Counted from the first letter of the stretch, positions 1 to 9,668 are shown. The stretch: 64,000 nucleotides of DNA from Luteibacter sp. dw_328 (GCF_018449605.1 NZ_JAAVUW010000004.1:62001-126000), one strand, 5' to 3'. The notes: generated from the letters alone by a model not told the origin. Made by a program: numbers and translations.

Positions 1-1175
1 AGGACATCTGGGAGGCCGAGCCGGCCGCCCACGTCGCGCAGGCCGGCGCCGAGCTGATCCTGGTCATCAACGCATCGCCCTGGGACCGCCGCCAGGCCGC
101 CACCCGCGAGGCCCTGCTCAAGCAGCGTGCCCGCGAAACCGGCCTGCCGATCGCCTACGTGAATCTCGTCGGCGGCCAGGACGACCTGCTTTTCGACGGT
201 CATTCGCTGCTGGTCCAGGCGGACGGTGAGGTCCTCGCCCGCGCGCCATCGTTTGAGGAGATGCTGCTCACGGTCGAATTCGACACCGTCACCAGGCGTC
301 TTGCTGCCATCGACTGGCCGGCCGCCGACACGCGCTCGCCCGAGGCGATCATGTACGCGGGCATCGTCCGCGGCATTCGCGACTACATCGGCAAGAACCA
401 CTTCTCCGGCGTGCTGCTGGGCCTCTCTGGCGGTATCGACTCGGCGCTGACCCTCGCCCTCGCCGTCGACGCGCTGGGCAAGGACAAGGTCACCGCGGTG
501 ATGATGCCCACGGTATACACGTCGGATCTTTCGTTGCGCGAGGCCAAGGCCCAGGCCGAACACCTCGGCGTCGAATACCACGTCCTGCCTATCGAAGGCA
601 TCTACGAGGCCTTTACCGGCGCGCTGGCGCCCGTATTCGCCGGTCGCGAGCCGGACATCACCGAAGAGAACCTGCAGTCGCGGGCCCGCGGCGTACTGCT
701 CATGGCCATGTCCAACAAGACCGGCAAGTTGCTGCTTTCCACCGGCAACAAGAGTGAGATGGCGGTGGGTTACGCCACGCTCTACGGCGACATGTGCGGC
801 GCGTACGCGCCGCTGAAGGATGTCTACAAGACCACCGTCTACGCCTTGTCGCATTGGCGCGCAGCAATAGACGGCGCCATTCCGATGGCCGTGATCGACA
901 GGCCGCCGTCAGCCGAACTGCGGCACGAGCAGACCGACCAGGACTCACTCCCGCCCTACGACGAGCTGGACGCCATCCTCGAGCAGTTCATCGAAGGCGA
1001 GGCCTCAGCCGAGGACATCATCGCCGCCGGCCACGACGACGCCACCGTACGCCGGGTGATCCGCATGGTCTTCATCAACGAGTTCAAACGCCGCCAGGCC
1101 GCGCCGGGGCCTCGTGTCACAACCAAGGCCTTTGGCCGTGAACGGCGGTATCCGATCACCTCGGGGTGGCGATAA
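1..1175 (+). CDS. nadE: Glutamine-dependent NAD+ synthetase, C-terminal part (5' end outside window)
   Basis: Makes NAD+ from nicotinate adenine dinucleotide with ATP and glutamine in the cytoplasm. The reading frame is open from base 3, so the gene starts before the window. The first ~90 visible residues are the end of a nitrilase-type glutaminase domain; they open with EDIW, which in this family directly follows the catalytic Cys, so that Cys lies just outside. The synthetase domain follows, with the PP-loop SGGIDS at 426-443 and the conserved STGNKSE and YGDMCGAY segments around 739-804. The C-terminal end looks intact. The fusion of amidase and synthetase is the usual bacterial glutamine-dependent form. 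No terminator is visible directly after the stop; a REP sequence and a large repeat follow. Confidence 0.95.
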   Translation, partial: DIWEAEPAAHVAQAGAELILVINASPWDRRQAATREALLKQRARETGLPIAYVNLVGGQDDLLFDGHSLLVQADGEVLARAPSFEEMLLTVEFDTVTRRLAAIDWPAADTRSPEAIMYAGIVRGIRDYIGKNHFSGVLLGLSGGIDSALTLALAVDALGKDKVTAVMMPTVYTSDLSLREAKAQAEHLGVEYHVLPIEGIYEAFTGALAPVFAGREPDITEENLQSRARGVLLMAMSNKTGKLLLSTGNKSEMAVGYATLYGDMCGAYAPLKDVYKTTVYALSHWRAAIDGAIPMAVIDRPPSAELRHEQTDQDSLPPYDELDAILEQFIEGEASAEDIIAAGHDDATVRRVIRMVFINEFKRRQAAPGPRVTTKAFGRERRYPITSGWR

Positions 1176-1214
1176 CGCTATTTTAAGCGGCTCACGCTGG
1201 CCCTTTTCGTGCCT

Positions 1215-1238
1215 GTAGGAGCCGATTCATCGGCGAAC
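1215..1238 (+). repeat. Single REP sequence, GATTCATC type
   Basis: One copy of the short palindromic unit GTAGGAGCCGATTCATCGGC found as inverted pairs at 9578, 43075, 51607 and 59328. Here no second inverted unit follows closely. It sits between the nadE stop and the large composite repeat. Confidence 0.8.
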
Positions 1239-1305
1239 GGGTGCTCGCGTCACCCTGACTCGCTGCTACCAGCGCACGCCTCGGCGGGCGCGGACGTGGC
1301 GGCGC

Positions 1306-1927
1306 AGAGCCTTCGGTGCCCACCCTCGCTGCTCAGACACGTCCTCCGCGTTCGAAAGGGAAGGCCGCTCACGCGGCCCATGTATCTAACTGGCCTACGG
1401 CCGCTCCACTTGTGCGGAACTCGCCTCGAGGGTGGACACCGAAGGCTCTTCCCATCCCTGAGGTTCGTGCGGGTCGAGCCGACGAAGCAACGCCGCTTCG
1501 GCTGCTGGCTCGTCGCCATCGCCATCGCTAAACGTTCGACCCCAGAGCTCCCGTCGAGATCGTCCGCGCAAGGCAGCGCAATGGCGAGGACAACGCTCGC
1601 CACGCCGGGAATGACATATCTGCACGTCCGCCGTACCGGCCGGCTTCGGCGGCAACTTCCATCCCCAACGGCTCTCCGTCCAGCTGACCGTATCGTCGTG
1701 AGAGACCTTGGTGCCCACCCTCGAGGCGAGTTCCGCACAAGTGGAGCGGCCGTAGGCCAAATAGATACATGGGCCGCGTGAGCGGCTTTCCTTTTCGAAC
1801 GCGGAGGACGTGTCTGAGCAGCGAGGGTGGGCACCAAGGTCTCCCGGCGAGACGCCCAAGTGTAGAGAGCGACGGCAAAGCCGAGCCGCCCCCGCGAGGC
1901 CGAAGGCGAGCCATGCGGACGTGCGAG
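1306..1927. repeat. Composite inverted-repeat element, copy A
   Basis: This fills the 800-base gap between nadE and bamD. Two arms of about 143 bases (1306-1449 and 1702-1843) are near-perfect inverted copies of each other, separated by about 250 bases. Each arm is itself bounded by a smaller inverted repeat (CTTCGGTGCCCACCCTCG or CTTGGTGCCCACCCTCG at one end, its complement at the other) and holds inner palindromes such as GGCCTACGGCC. The spacer and the sequence after the right arm to about 1927 recur, inverted, in copy B at 58055-58720. Open frames across it end in different frames in the two copies, so I do not call a protein. It could be a non-autonomous mobile element or a structured RNA; I do not recognise the family. 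Confidence 0.85.
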
Positions 1928-1933
1928 ATGAAG

Positions 1934-1962
1934 CAAAAAAAAGCCGGCTTTCGCCGGCTTTT
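1934..1962 (-). terminator. Rho-independent terminator of bamD
   Basis: A hairpin of AAAAGCCGGC and GCCGGCTTTT with a four-base loop lies just after the bamD stop. Read on the - strand it is followed by a run of eight T, as expected for an intrinsic terminator. Confidence 0.9.
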
Positions 1963-1985
1963 CTCTTCGACTCGATCAGGTCAGG

Positions 1986-2813
1986 TCAATGGTGACCCGA
2001 GAACGGAATCGCCTTGCGCCAGATCGACGGGCTGTGCGGCCAGCTGTCGTCGGTCAGGTAAGGGTGGTTCGGGTAGTTCAGGGCCAGGACCTTGCGGGAC
2101 TGCTCCGCCAGCGGCTTGCGATCGAGCGCCAGGTAGCTACGGGTGAGGATCGCCAGGGCGTCGGCCGTTTCCGGCGACTGCTGGTAATGCTCGATCACGT
2201 ACTGGGCGCGGTCCGACGAGGCGATGTACGACTTCGTACGCAGGTAGTACTCGGCCACGTTGATCTCGAACTGGGCCAGCTGGTTGCGCAGGAAAATCAT
2301 GCGCTGACGGGCGTCCGTGGCATAGGCGCTGTTCGGGTAGCGGCGGGTAAGCTGGCTGAAGTCGTCGAACGAGGTCAGGTTGAAACCCTGGTCGCGACGG
2401 GTCGACGCCGTGTTTCCACGCTGCAGGTAGCGCTCGATCACGCCGCCGGTACGATCGAAATTGATCATGCCGCGCAGGTAATAGGCATAATCTGCATGCT
2501 TGTGGGTCGGGAACGTCTTGATGAAGCGATTAATCGTCGAGTACGCGTCATCCGGCTTGTTGTCTTTGTACTGCGCGTAGGCCAGTTCGATCTGGGCCTG
2601 CTCATTGACGTCACCGGACGGGAAGCGCGCAATCAGGCGCTGATAGCCCTTCTCGGCGGCTGAATAGTCCGAATACTCCAGCGAATTGTGAGCCGTGGCA
2701 AAAAGCCGGTCTTCCGGCATTGTGTCAATCGTCTCCTTTTTGCTGCGGAACATCGAGCAGGCGCTCATCGACAGGGCGAGGACGAGCAGAATGGTGATCT
2801 TAGTTGCACGCAT
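1986..2813 (-). CDS. bamD: Outer membrane assembly lipoprotein BamD
   Basis: A lipoprotein of the BAM complex that inserts beta-barrel proteins into the outer membrane. With the ATG at 2813 the protein has 275 residues and a lipoprotein signal with the acceptor Cys at residue 19 in the run SMSAC. The rest is the TPR-type helical repeat expected of the family, with repeated patterns such as FPxxxxADYAYYLRG and YPNSAYATDARQRM. An in-frame upstream ATG at 2846 would put 11 extra residues before the signal peptide, so I prefer 2813, though neither start has a strong ribosome binding site. It faces away from rluD, as in E. coli (yfiO|rluD), and ends in a clear terminator. Confidence 0.93.
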   Translation of the reverse strand: MRATKITILLVLALSMSACSMFRSKKETIDTMPEDRLFATAHNSLEYSDYSAAEKGYQRLIARFPSGDVNEQAQIELAYAQYKDNKPDDAYSTINRFIKTFPTHKHADYAYYLRGMINFDRTGGVIERYLQRGNTASTRRDQGFNLTSFDDFSQLTRRYPNSAYATDARQRMIFLRNQLAQFEINVAEYYLRTKSYIASSDRAQYVIEHYQQSPETADALAILTRSYLALDRKPLAEQSRKVLALNYPNHPYLTDDSWPHSPSIWRKAIPFSGHH

Positions 2814-2882
2814 TGAGAGAGTTCGGATGCTTGAGCGAAAAGGCATGATAGCCGAAACCGGCCATGGGCCGGGCGGGGCGGT

Positions 2883-3857
2883 ATGACGACGTTACGACAT
2901 GAAGCCATTGTGCCGGTAACGGCCGCTGGACGGCGTTTCGACCAGACCGTGGCCGAGATGTTCCCCGATTATTCCCGATCCCGCCTCACCGCGTGGATCA
3001 AGGACGGCAAAGTGTTGCTGGACGGGGCCCGCGCGGCGCCGCGGCAGCTGGTCCGGGGTGGCGAGAAGGTGGAGCTCGAGGCTGAGCTGGAGAACGAGGT
3101 CCACGCCGAGGCGGAGGATATCGCCCTCGACATCCGCTTCGAGGACGACGACCTGATGGTGGTCGACAAGCCGATGGGGCTGGTGGTCCACCCTGGCGCG
3201 GGTAATCCCACCGGGACGATGCTCAACGCCTTGTTGCACCACAATCCGGCGCTGGCGGAGCTGCCGCGTGGCGGCATCGTGCACCGCCTGGACAAGGACA
3301 CCGCGGGGTTGATGGTGGTTGCCAAGACCCTTGCGGCCCACACGCGCCTGGTCGAGATGCTGTCCCTCCACGAGGTGCGCCGCCAGTACGAGGCCGTCGT
3401 CCTGGGCACGATGGTGGCCGGGGGCACGGTGGACGAGCCGATCGGGCGCCACCAGCACGACCGGCTCAAGCAGGGCGTTCGCGACGTGATCGACGGGGGC
3501 AAGGAGTCGGTGACCCATTACCGCGTCCGCGAGCGCTTCCGCGCCCACAGCCTGATCCAGTGCAACCTGGAGACCGGGCGTACGCATCAGATTCGCGTGC
3601 ACATGGCCCATGTCGGCCACCCTCTGGTGGGCGACCAGCTCTATGGCAACGGCCTGCGTCTTCCGCGCGGAGCCAGCCAGGAATTGATCGATGCCTTGCG
3701 CGGTTTCCGTCGCCAGGCCCTGCATGCGGAGAAACTGGGGTTCGATCACCCGATCACGGGTGAGTACCTGGAATTCGACTCGCCGCGGCCGGCCGACCAG
3801 GATGCCCTGATCGAGGCGCTGCGGGCCGACACCGTTCTCCATCCGATCGAGGATTGA
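2883..3857 (+). CDS. rluD: 23S rRNA pseudouridine synthase RluD
   Basis: Converts specific uridines in helix 69 of 23S rRNA to pseudouridine. The 324-residue protein has an N-terminal S4 RNA-binding domain (about residues 17-75) followed by the RsuA/RluD catalytic domain, with the catalytic Asp137 in HRLDKDTAG. The later GRTHQIRVHM segment is also typical. It is divergent from bamD and 3 bases upstream of pgeF, a conserved arrangement in gammaproteobacteria, so rluD is preferred over RluA or RluC. The two genes are almost certainly co-transcribed. Confidence 0.93.
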   Translation: MTTLRHEAIVPVTAAGRRFDQTVAEMFPDYSRSRLTAWIKDGKVLLDGARAAPRQLVRGGEKVELEAELENEVHAEAEDIALDIRFEDDDLMVVDKPMGLVVHPGAGNPTGTMLNALLHHNPALAELPRGGIVHRLDKDTAGLMVVAKTLAAHTRLVEMLSLHEVRRQYEAVVLGTMVAGGTVDEPIGRHQHDRLKQGVRDVIDGGKESVTHYRVRERFRAHSLIQCNLETGRTHQIRVHMAHVGHPLVGDQLYGNGLRLPRGASQELIDALRGFRRQALHAEKLGFDHPITGEYLEFDSPRPADQDALIEALRADTVLHPIED

Positions 3858-3860
3858 TGG

Positions 3861-4598
3861 GTGGACGCCGACTGGATCGTTCCGGACTGGAAGGCACCGG
3901 CGGGGGTCGGCGCGGCGGTTTCCACGCGGCGCGGCCCAGGCGTGTCCGAGGCGCCGTATGACCGGCTGAACCTGGGACTGCGCTCTGGCGATGATGTCGC
4001 CGCCGTCGAGGTCAACCGGCGGGCGTTGGCCGAAGCCCTGGAGCTGCCTGCGCCGCCGCTTTGGCTGCGCCAGGTGCACGGCATCGCCGTAAGCGAATCC
4101 CCACTCACAGGCGACGATGAGCCGGTGGCGGATGCCTCCGTGGCGCGCGGTCCGGGTCAGGTGCTGGCCATCCTGACGGCGGATTGCCTGCCCGTGCTGT
4201 TCGTCTCCGCCGACGGCCAGACGATCGGCGCGGCCCATGCGGGCTGGCGTGGGCTGGCGGCGGGAGTGCTGGAGCGCACGGTGGAGGCGATGGCGGCCCA
4301 TGGCGTCCAGGCCTGGCTTGGCCCGGCCATCGGCGCTTCGTCGTACGAGGTGGGTGACGAAGTGCGTGCGGCTTTCGTCGACGGGGATGCCGGGGCGGCC
4401 CTGGCCTTCGCCGCCACCCGGCCGGGACACTGGCATTGCGATCTGTACGCGCTCGCGAAGCGCCGGCTGGCTTCGATCGGCGTGTCGCAGGTAGCGGGGG
4501 GTGGCTTCGATACGCTCACGGACCAGCGGCTCTACTCCTACCGCCGCGATGGTGCCAACAGCGGTCGCTTCGCCTCGCTGATCTGGACCGGCGCCTAG
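3861..4598 (+). CDS. pgeF: Peptidoglycan editing factor / multicopper polyphenol oxidase family (YfiH)
   Basis: Member of the YfiH/DUF152 family; the E. coli protein prevents misincorporation of L-Ser into peptidoglycan precursors, and relatives act on purine nucleosides. The 245-residue protein has the family metal site: His73 (RQVHG), Cys109 (TADCLPV) and His126 (AHAGWRG). Translation starts at a GTG three bases after the rluD stop, pointing to coupled expression. Its TAG stop overlaps the otsA stop of the opposite strand in the four bases CTAG at 4595-4598, leaving no room for a terminator between the converging operons. Confidence 0.88.
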   Translation: MDADWIVPDWKAPAGVGAAVSTRRGPGVSEAPYDRLNLGLRSGDDVAAVEVNRRALAEALELPAPPLWLRQVHGIAVSESPLTGDDEPVADASVARGPGQVLAILTADCLPVLFVSADGQTIGAAHAGWRGLAAGVLERTVEAMAAHGVQAWLGPAIGASSYEVGDEVRAAFVDGDAGAALAFAATRPGHWHCDLYALAKRRLASIGVSQVAGGGFDTLTDQRLYSYRRDGANSGRFASLIWTGA

Positions 4599-6010
4599 GG
4601 CGCCGTCATCGGCGTCTGCACGTAGATCTCCGGCTTCACTTTCGGCGGCTCGGTGAGCGCCTGCAGGAAGGCGTTGCGCCAGGTGGTGATGTCGTTGCGT
4701 TCGAGCACGTCCATCATCGACTGCCAGCGCATGCGGCGTTCCTTGAGTGGCATTTCCAGCGCCCGCTTCAGGGCTTCGGAGACTTCATCGAGGTCCGAAG
4801 GGTTGACCAGAAGGGCCGCATCGAGCTCCTGGGCCGCCCCGGCGAAACGCGACAGCACCAGTACGCCGGGGTCCTGCGGGTCCTGGCAGGCCACATATTC
4901 CTTGGCGACCAGATTCATGCCGTCACGCAGGGGCGTCACCAGGCCGACCTTGGCGACGCGGAAGTAGCCTGCCAGCACTTTGTGGGCAAATGACTTGTTC
5001 ACGTAGCGGATCGGTACCCAGTCCGGCTCGGCGTACTGCCCGTTGATGTGACCGGCGCTGCGCTCCAGCTCGCGGCGCAACGAGCGGTACTCGGGTACGT
5101 CGGAGCGGGACGGCGGGGCGATCTGCAGCAGCGAGACGCGGCCGCGCATCTCCTTATGGTCGCGAAGCAGGCGTGCGAAGCCTTCGAATCGTTCGGGCAG
5201 GCCTTTCGAATAATCCAGGCGGTCCACACCGATGATCAGCGAGCGATCGTCCACGCTGGCCCTGAGTTTGGCGACCGCGCCACTGTCTTCCGCGCGGTGG
5301 GCCAGTTCGACGGCCTCGGCCGTGTCGATGCTGATGGGGAACACGCCGGCGCGGAAGATGCGCCCGTTGGCCGCGCGGATCCGGCCGCCCGTGCGCATGG
5401 CCGCCCCCAGTTCGTGCAGGAAGTAGTCCTCGAGGGCGCGCACATCGCGCTGGGTGTGCAGGCCGACGAGATCGTACGAGGCCAGCGGCTCGAGCAGCTC
5501 GCGATGCCTTGGCAGGGTGATCAGCAAGCCCGCCGCCGGCAGGGGGGTATGCAGGAAGAAGCCGATCCGGTTCTCGACACCGAGCTCGCGCAGCATCGCC
5601 GCCAGCGGAATCAGGTGGTAGTCGTGGACCCAGATGATGTCGTCCTTCCTGAGCAGCTTCGCCACGCGCTTGGCGAAGATCCGGTTGACCCGGAGATAGC
5701 CTTCAAGATGGTCGCGACGGTAGTCGACAAGGTCGGCGCGGTAGTGGAAGAGTGGCCAGAGAGCGCGGTTGGCGAAGCCACTGTAATAGTCGTCGTGATC
5801 CTGCTTGGACATGTCGATGGTGGCGTAGCTGATATGGCCATCGGCCACTTCATGCAGTTCCTTGCCGGTCTCGGCGGCGATGTTGCCGCTCCAGCCGAAC
5901 CATAGGCCGCCCATTTCCTGCAGCGCCGCGTTCATTGCGGACGCCAGTCCGCCGGTCTGCGTCTGCTTGGGTAACGCGACGCGATTGGAAATGACGACTA
6001 GTCGGCTCAT
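4595..6010 (-). CDS. otsA: Trehalose-6-phosphate synthase OtsA
   Basis: Glycosyltransferase family 20; joins UDP-glucose and glucose-6-phosphate to trehalose-6-phosphate, a stress protectant pathway. The 471-residue protein starts [14 protein letters not shown], with the family's N-terminal Arg and the GG at about residues 20-21, then WVHDYHL near 130-140 and the nucleotide-sugar site GVDRLDYSKG. The frame is open further upstream to 6061, but the ATG at 6010 gives the standard family N-terminus and overlaps the otsB stop by four bases (ATGA), the usual sign of coupled translation. The order is otsB then otsA. The operon lies between pgeF and clpB, against the surrounding direction. Confidence 0.93.
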   Translation of the reverse strand: MSRLVVISNRVALPKQTQTGGLASAMNAALQEMGGLWFGWSGNIAAETGKELHEVADGHISYATIDMSKQDHDDYYSGFANRALWPLFHYRADLVDYRRDHLEGYLRVNRIFAKRVAKLLRKDDIIWVHDYHLIPLAAMLRELGVENRIGFFLHTPLPAAGLLITLPRHRELLEPLASYDLVGLHTQRDVRALEDYFLHELGAAMRTGGRIRAANGRIFRAGVFPISIDTAEAVELAHRAEDSGAVAKLRASVDDRSLIIGVDRLDYSKGLPERFEGFARLLRDHKEMRGRVSLLQIAPPSRSDVPEYRSLRRELERSAGHINGQYAEPDWVPIRYVNKSFAHKVLAGYFRVAKVGLVTPLRDGMNLVAKEYVACQDPQDPGVLVLSRFAGAAQELDAALLVNPSDLDEVSEALKRALEMPLKERRMRWQSMMDVLERNDITTWRNAFLQALTEPPKVKPEIYVQTPMTAP

Positions 6011-6792
6011 GTTGCGCTTGTGGCTCCTTGCGACAGCCTGGCTTTCACGGAATCCAGCCAAGCATGAACGTCAGCCGGGCTAGACAATGTGAACGTCGCT
6101 TGTGACGGTGTTCTTGCGCCTATGCGAACGGATGCGCCGCCGTGGGCGTTGACGAAGATAAAAGCGTGCTCGTCGGTCAGGTCGTCACCGAGATAGACCG
6201 GGCGGCGACCGTGGAACGGCGCTTCGTCGAGAAACGAGGCCACTGCCACGCCCTTGTCCATGCCGCGCGGCTTGAACTCGAAGACATAGCTGCCAGGTTG
6301 TAGCTCGAAGCCGGGGAAGCGCTTGGCGATCATCGGCGCGCGGCGAGCCAGTGCCGGTTCGTACTCGGGGCGTTCGCGGCAATGCAGGGCAACCGACCAG
6401 CTCTTGTCCTCGACCCGCACGCCAGGCATTTCGGTGGCGACCGCGTGGACCGTCTCGCGTAGTCGGGCCAGTTCCGCCGGATCCACAGGGACCGTGTTCA
6501 CCCGGCCCGTCGCGTCGCGCCGTTCCATACCGTGCTGACCGGCGGCCGCCCAGCGCGGCCGGTTGAAGATCTGGTCCAGCCCGCTGATCGCCCGTCCACT
6601 GACCAGCGCCATCGCACCTCCCAGTGCCGCGTGGATCGCATCGAGGGTGTCCAGCAGGCCGTCGGCCAGGGCAACCCCTTCGGGATCATCGGCGAAGGCG
6701 AGCAGCGTGCCGTCCGCGTCCAGGAACAGGGCGGTTTCGGCGTCGATCAGGCCCGGAACAGGGCGGGGCAGAGTGTCGCGGCTGGCTGTCAC
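6007..6792 (-). CDS. otsB: Trehalose-6-phosphate phosphatase OtsB
   Basis: HAD-superfamily phosphatase that releases trehalose from trehalose-6-phosphate in the cytoplasm. The 261-residue protein has HAD motif I DADGT at residues 25-29 (Asp25 nucleophile, Asp27 acid/base), motif II around LVSGR, and motif IV GDDLTDE near residue 200. It is the first gene of the otsB-otsA pair and shares a 180-base divergent region with clpB, so the two stress functions are likely transcribed from neighbouring promoters. No separate promoter for otsB could be picked with confidence. Confidence 0.92.
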   Translation of the reverse strand: MTASRDTLPRPVPGLIDAETALFLDADGTLLAFADDPEGVALADGLLDTLDAIHAALGGAMALVSGRAISGLDQIFNRPRWAAAGQHGMERRDATGRVNTVPVDPAELARLRETVHAVATEMPGVRVEDKSWSVALHCRERPEYEPALARRAPMIAKRFPGFELQPGSYVFEFKPRGMDKGVAVASFLDEAPFHGRRPVYLGDDLTDEHAFIFVNAHGGASVRIGARTPSQATFTLSSPADVHAWLDSVKARLSQGATSAT

Positions 6793-6879
6793 GTTGGCTC
6801 CATGGGGCTGCTATTCCCCGAGGATGCAGGGTGTAGTGTGAAAAAAGCGGAGGAAGCCTTGTTGCGCCTGCTCTTCACC

Positions 6880-6908
6880 GTTGAAGGAGCACGCTCCCAC
6901 CCGCATCT
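6880..6908 (+). promoter_or_regulatory. Predicted RpoH (sigma-32) promoter of clpB
   Basis: GTTGAAG at 6880-6886 and CCCGCATCT at 6900-6908, about 14 bases apart, match the heat-shock promoter consensus CTTGAA and CCCCATNT. The site lies about 65 bases before the clpB start and is the expected control element for this chaperone. Confidence 0.7.
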
Positions 6909-6972
6909 GTTTGGCCAGAGGCGGTCGCGGGGAGGGCCCGGGGCGCGCCAGAACCTTTGGGAGAAACCGTCG

Positions 6973-9555
6973 ATGCGTATGGACAAACTTACGTCGCGAT
7001 TCCAGCAAGCGCTGGCCGACGCCCAGTCGCTGGCCGTCGGCCGCGACAACAATATGCTCGAGCCGGCACACGTGCTGGCCGCGCTGCTCGACCAGCAAGG
7101 CGGCTCGACCGGGCCGTTGCTGACTCAGGCCGGGGTCAACGTACCGTCCCTGCGCCAGCGCGTGGGCGAGATCCTCGACCGGCTGCCGCGTGTCGCGGGC
7201 GAGGAAGGCAATATCAACCTCGGCAACGACCTCAATCGCCTGCTCAACCTCACCGACAAGCTTGCCCAGCAGCGCGGCGACCAGTTCATCGCCAGCGAGC
7301 TGTTCGTGCTTGCCCTGCTGGAGGATCGCGGCGAGGTCGGTGGTGCGCTGAAGGCGGCCGGCGCCACGAAGGAGCGACTCGAGGCGGCGATCGACAAGCT
7401 GCGCGGCGGTGAAAAAGTGCAGTCGGAGAACGCCGAAGAGCAGCGCCAGGCGCTGGAGAAGTACACGATCGACCTGACCGAGCGCGCCGAGGCCGGTAAG
7501 CTCGATCCGGTGATCGGCCGCGACGAGGAAATCCGCCGGACCATCCAGGTCCTGCAGCGCCGCACCAAGAACAATCCCGTGCTTATCGGTGAGCCGGGCG
7601 TGGGCAAGACGGCCATCGTCGAAGGTCTTGCCCAGCGCATCGTCAACGGCGAAGTGCCCGAAGGCCTGCGCGACAAGCGCGTGCTCTCGCTCGACATGGG
7701 CGCGCTCATTGCCGGTGCGAAATTCCGCGGTGAGTTCGAAGAGCGCCTGAAAAACGTGCTCAGCGACCTCTCGAAACAGGAAGGTCGGGTGATCCTCTTC
7801 ATCGACGAATTGCACACGATGGTCGGCGCCGGCAAGGCAGATGGTGCGATGGATGCGGGCAATATGCTGAAGCCCGCCCTCGCACGCGGCGAGTTGCATT
7901 GCATCGGCGCAACGACGCTGGACGAGTATCGTAAGTATGTCGAGAAGGACGCCGCGCTCGAGCGCCGATTCCAGAAGATCCTTGTCGGTGAGCCGAGCGT
8001 CGAGGACACCATCGCGATCCTGCGCGGCCTGAAAGAGCGCTACGCCGTCCACCATGGTGTGGAGATTACCGATCCGGCGATCGTTGCCGCAGCGACGCTT
8101 TCCGCGCGCTACATTCCCGACCGCCAGCTGCCGGACAAGGCCATCGACCTGATGGACGAGGCCGCTTCGCGAATCCGCATGGAAATCGATTCCAAGCCGG
8201 AAGAACTCGATCGCCTCGAGCGCCGCCTCGTCCAGCTCAAGATCCAGCGCGAGATGCTCAAGAAGGAGCAGGACGACGAGTCGAAGCAGCGCCTTGCCAC
8301 CCTCGAATCCGATATCGAGAAACTCGACCGCGAGTTCTCCGATCTCAACGAGGTGTGGAAGTCGGAGAAGGCGATGCTCCAGGGCACGACCAAGGTCAAG
8401 GAACAGATCGAGGCCGCGCGCGTTGAGTTGGAAGCCGCCCAGCGTCGCCAGGACTATGCGGCCATGAGCGAAATCCAGTACGGACGCCTGCCAGCGCTGG
8501 AGGCCCAGCTCGCCGCGGCCCAGCAAGCCGAAAAGCAGGACTTCACGCTGCTGCAGGACCGCGTGACCGCCGAGGAAATCGCCGAGGTGGTCGCTCGCTG
8601 GACCGGGATTCCCGTGGCGAAAATGCTCGAAGGCGAGCGCGAGAAGCTGTTGCAGATGGAGAGCGCGCTGCATTCGCGCGTGGTCGGCCAGGAAGAGGCA
8701 GTGAAAGCCGTATCGGATGCGATCCGCCGTGCGCGTGCGGGCTTGTCCGATCCGAACCGCCCGTACGGCTCGTTCCTTTTCCTTGGCCCGACGGGCGTCG
8801 GCAAGACGGAGCTGTGCAAGGCGCTGGCCGATTTCCTCTTCGACACGCAGGACGCCATGATTCGCATCGACATGAGCGAGTTCATGGAGAAACACTCGGT
8901 GAGCCGTCTGGTGGGCGCGCCCCCTGGCTATGTCGGTTATGAAGAGGGTGGTTACCTCACCGAAGCCGTCCGGCGTCGTCCGTACAGCGTCATCCTGCTC
9001 GACGAAGTGGAAAAGGCGCATCCAGATGTGTTCAACATCCTGCTGCAGGTGCTCGACGATGGCCGCCTCACGGACGGCCAGGGCCGCACGGTCGACTTCC
9101 GTAACACGGTCATCGTGATGACCTCGAACCTGGGGTCGAACTTGATCCAGGAGCAGGCCGGCGACAGCGAAGCCGATTACATGCAGATGAAGGCCTCGGT
9201 GCTCGGCGTCGTGCAAGGGCACTTCCGTCCCGAGTTCATCAATCGCCTCGACGACCTGGTGGTGTTCCGTCCACTCGACAAGAAGCAGATTCGGTCCATC
9301 GCGCGTATCCAGCTCGCCTACCTCGGTAAGCGACTGGCCGAACGCCAGCTCGGGCTCGACGTGACCGATCGGGCGCTGGATCTGCTGGGCTCGGCAGGCT
9401 TCGATCCGGTCTACGGCGCGCGACCCCTGAAGCGCGCCATCCAGCAGCAGCTGGAGAATCCGCTGGCGCAGCGAATCCTGCAGGGCGTGTTCACGCCCGG
9501 CCAGACCGTGCGTGTGGATTCCGACGGCAACCACCTCAACTTCGAGGCGGTGTAA
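6973..9555 (+). CDS. clpB: ATP-dependent disaggregase ClpB
   Basis: Hsp100 chaperone that works with DnaK to pull proteins out of aggregates. The 860-residue protein starts [10 protein letters not shown], as in E. coli ClpB, after a GGGAGA ribosome binding site; the frame is open further upstream but without the family's sequence. Order: Clp N-domain (about 1-145), first AAA+ module with Walker A GEPGVGKT at 206-213 and Walker B LFIDELH, the long coiled-coil middle domain (about 410-525) that distinguishes ClpB from ClpA, then the second AAA+ module with GPTGVGKT at 605-612. A heat-shock promoter lies upstream. The REP pair just after the stop may act as its transcript end. Confidence 0.96.
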   Translation: MRMDKLTSRFQQALADAQSLAVGRDNNMLEPAHVLAALLDQQGGSTGPLLTQAGVNVPSLRQRVGEILDRLPRVAGEEGNINLGNDLNRLLNLTDKLAQQRGDQFIASELFVLALLEDRGEVGGALKAAGATKERLEAAIDKLRGGEKVQSENAEEQRQALEKYTIDLTERAEAGKLDPVIGRDEEIRRTIQVLQRRTKNNPVLIGEPGVGKTAIVEGLAQRIVNGEVPEGLRDKRVLSLDMGALIAGAKFRGEFEERLKNVLSDLSKQEGRVILFIDELHTMVGAGKADGAMDAGNMLKPALARGELHCIGATTLDEYRKYVEKDAALERRFQKILVGEPSVEDTIAILRGLKERYAVHHGVEITDPAIVAAATLSARYIPDRQLPDKAIDLMDEAASRIRMEIDSKPEELDRLERRLVQLKIQREMLKKEQDDESKQRLATLESDIEKLDREFSDLNEVWKSEKAMLQGTTKVKEQIEAARVELEAAQRRQDYAAMSEIQYGRLPALEAQLAAAQQAEKQDFTLLQDRVTAEEIAEVVARWTGIPVAKMLEGEREKLLQMESALHSRVVGQEEAVKAVSDAIRRARAGLSDPNRPYGSFLFLGPTGVGKTELCKALADFLFDTQDAMIRIDMSEFMEKHSVSRLVGAPPGYVGYEEGGYLTEAVRRRPYSVILLDEVEKAHPDVFNILLQVLDDGRLTDGQGRTVDFRNTVIVMTSNLGSNLIQEQAGDSEADYMQMKASVLGVVQGHFRPEFINRLDDLVVFRPLDKKQIRSIARIQLAYLGKRLAERQLGLDVTDRALDLLGSAGFDPVYGARPLKRAIQQQLENPLAQRILQGVFTPGQTVRVDSDGNHLNFEAV

Positions 9556-9577
9556 ACGCAGCGATGCCCCCTGCCCG

Positions 9578-9639
9578 GTAGGAGCCGATTCATCGGCGAT
9601 GCTCTCGCGAGCACCCTTCGCCGATGAATCGGCTCCTAC
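9578..9639. repeat. REP pair, GATTCATC type
   Basis: Two units in inverted orientation, GTAGGAGCCGATTCATCGGC and its complement, separated by a short loop containing CTCGCGAG. It lies between the converging clpB and TonB-receptor genes, where it can form a hairpin in either transcript. Confidence 0.9.
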
Positions 9640-9668
9640 ACGAGCAGCGGACGCTGCGCGGCTCGCCC

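Noticed and set aside
1209-1936. Several overlapping open frames across composite repeat copy A
   Set aside because: The spacer is conserved between copies at the nucleotide level, but the frames differ and shift between copies, so a protein is not supported.
2892-4436. A 514-residue open frame on the - strand opposite rluD and pgeF
   Set aside because: It is the mirror of two well-supported genes, has no domain pattern and has the Arg/Gly-rich composition typical of antisense frames in high-GC DNA.
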